Below, in pieces: positions 63,884 through 64,000 of a stretch of 64,000 nt of DNA. The stretch covers positions 78,605-142,604 of the forward strand of contig JAPPKS010000002.1 of NCBI GenBank assembly GCA_028819845.1, given 5' to 3'. The stretch's first letter is position 1, and each line of letters begins with the position of its first letter. Under the pieces are notes generated by a model that was not told the DNA's origin, ran no database searches, and saw only the letters and a list, made by a program, of their open reading frames with translations. This DNA is from Candidatus Poribacteria bacterium. GTDB taxonomy: Bacteria > Poribacteria > WGA-4E > PCPOR2b. The position numbers and the translations under genes are program-made.

Positions 63884-63939
63884 GGTACTCGGCGCAACCC
63901 TTGCGGTTGCCCATATCAATGCACCAATTGCCTTAGGAA

Positions 63940-64000
63940 ATAGCCCCAGCGGGGCGAAAGGTATATAGAAACTCAAATACATCCTACACCAAAGCCCCAG
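63940..64000 (+). repeat. REP-like hairpins at window edge
   Basis: One full REP (GCCCC-AGC-GGGGC then GAAAGGTATATAG) and the beginning of a second at the last bases of the window, with the same ~55-base spacing as elsewhere. Confidence 0.75.

Overview
This window reads as one long bacterial chromosomal accessory region of roughly 50% GC. It holds a type I restriction-modification locus, several AAA-ATPase-based gene pairs, dispersed palindromic repeats, and normal housekeeping genes (tRNA-Asn, mutL, an rmlB-like gene) only at the right end. The organism cannot be named with certainty. The mass of REP-like 'GCCCC-AGC-GGGGC' hairpins, the many small VOC/SRPBCC/DUF proteins and the ankyrin proteins would suit a large-genome, repeat-rich lineage such as Candidatus Poribacteria, but that is an impression and no marker gene here proves it.

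Layout. 0-3.4 kb (+ strand): a lone AAA ATPase, then an AAA ATPase overlapping a small PD-(D/E)XK-like protein (pair A). 3.6-9.9 kb (- strand): radical SAM protein, ankyrin protein, VOC protein and a TM0106-type nuclease-helicase. 10.4-35.4 kb (- strand): a defence island built on the DUF499 ATPase / DUF1156 Zn-ribbon DNA methylase / SNF2-DUF3883 helicase triad. In reading order the helicase is followed by DUF262 + DUF3696-type ATPase + a RelE-like-tailed protein, then a calcineurin phosphoesterase + HSP90-like ATPase, then the methylase, then an AAA ATPase + DUF4276-like TOPRIM pair (pair B), and finally DUF499. Pair B lies between two large REP arrays (13.9-16.7 and 18.7-20.6 kb), and the first array contains the REP-associated transposase (RAYT). 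35.8-37.7 kb: a second AAA + PD-(D/E)XK-like pair (pair C) resembling pair A.

37.8-46.2 kb (- strand): about fifteen small stress or detoxification-type genes (Nudix, VOC, SRPBCC, AlkD, YciI, ankyrin, DUF899, GyrI-like, DUF1801). 46.3-54.3 kb: type I R-M genes in the order hsdM-hsdS-hsdR plus a DUF45 metalloprotease. 54.3-55.2 kb: two decaying copies of a minimal nucleotidyltransferase toxin/antitoxin-type gene with a 242-bp MITE-like insertion. 55.4-60.4 kb: DUF1761 membrane protein, VOC protein, AlbA_2/HATPase protein and a PHP-SMC-like TrlF-type ATPase. 60.5-63.8 kb: tRNA-Asn, mutL and an rmlB-like dehydratase, followed by hairpin repeats.

The most interesting material is (i) the AAA + PD-(D/E)XK-like pair, present twice with the same D-17-E-L-K-K geometry; (ii) the phosphoesterase + HSP90-like pair and the DUF262/DUF3696/RelE-tail operon placed between members of the DUF499/DUF1156/helicase system; and (iii) a family of ~175-bp non-autonomous elements whose inverted REP ends match the ends of the RAYT element, together with 241-bp direct repeats around pair B that could allow cassette exchange. 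All functional statements come from reading motifs in the translated sequence; no database search was run.
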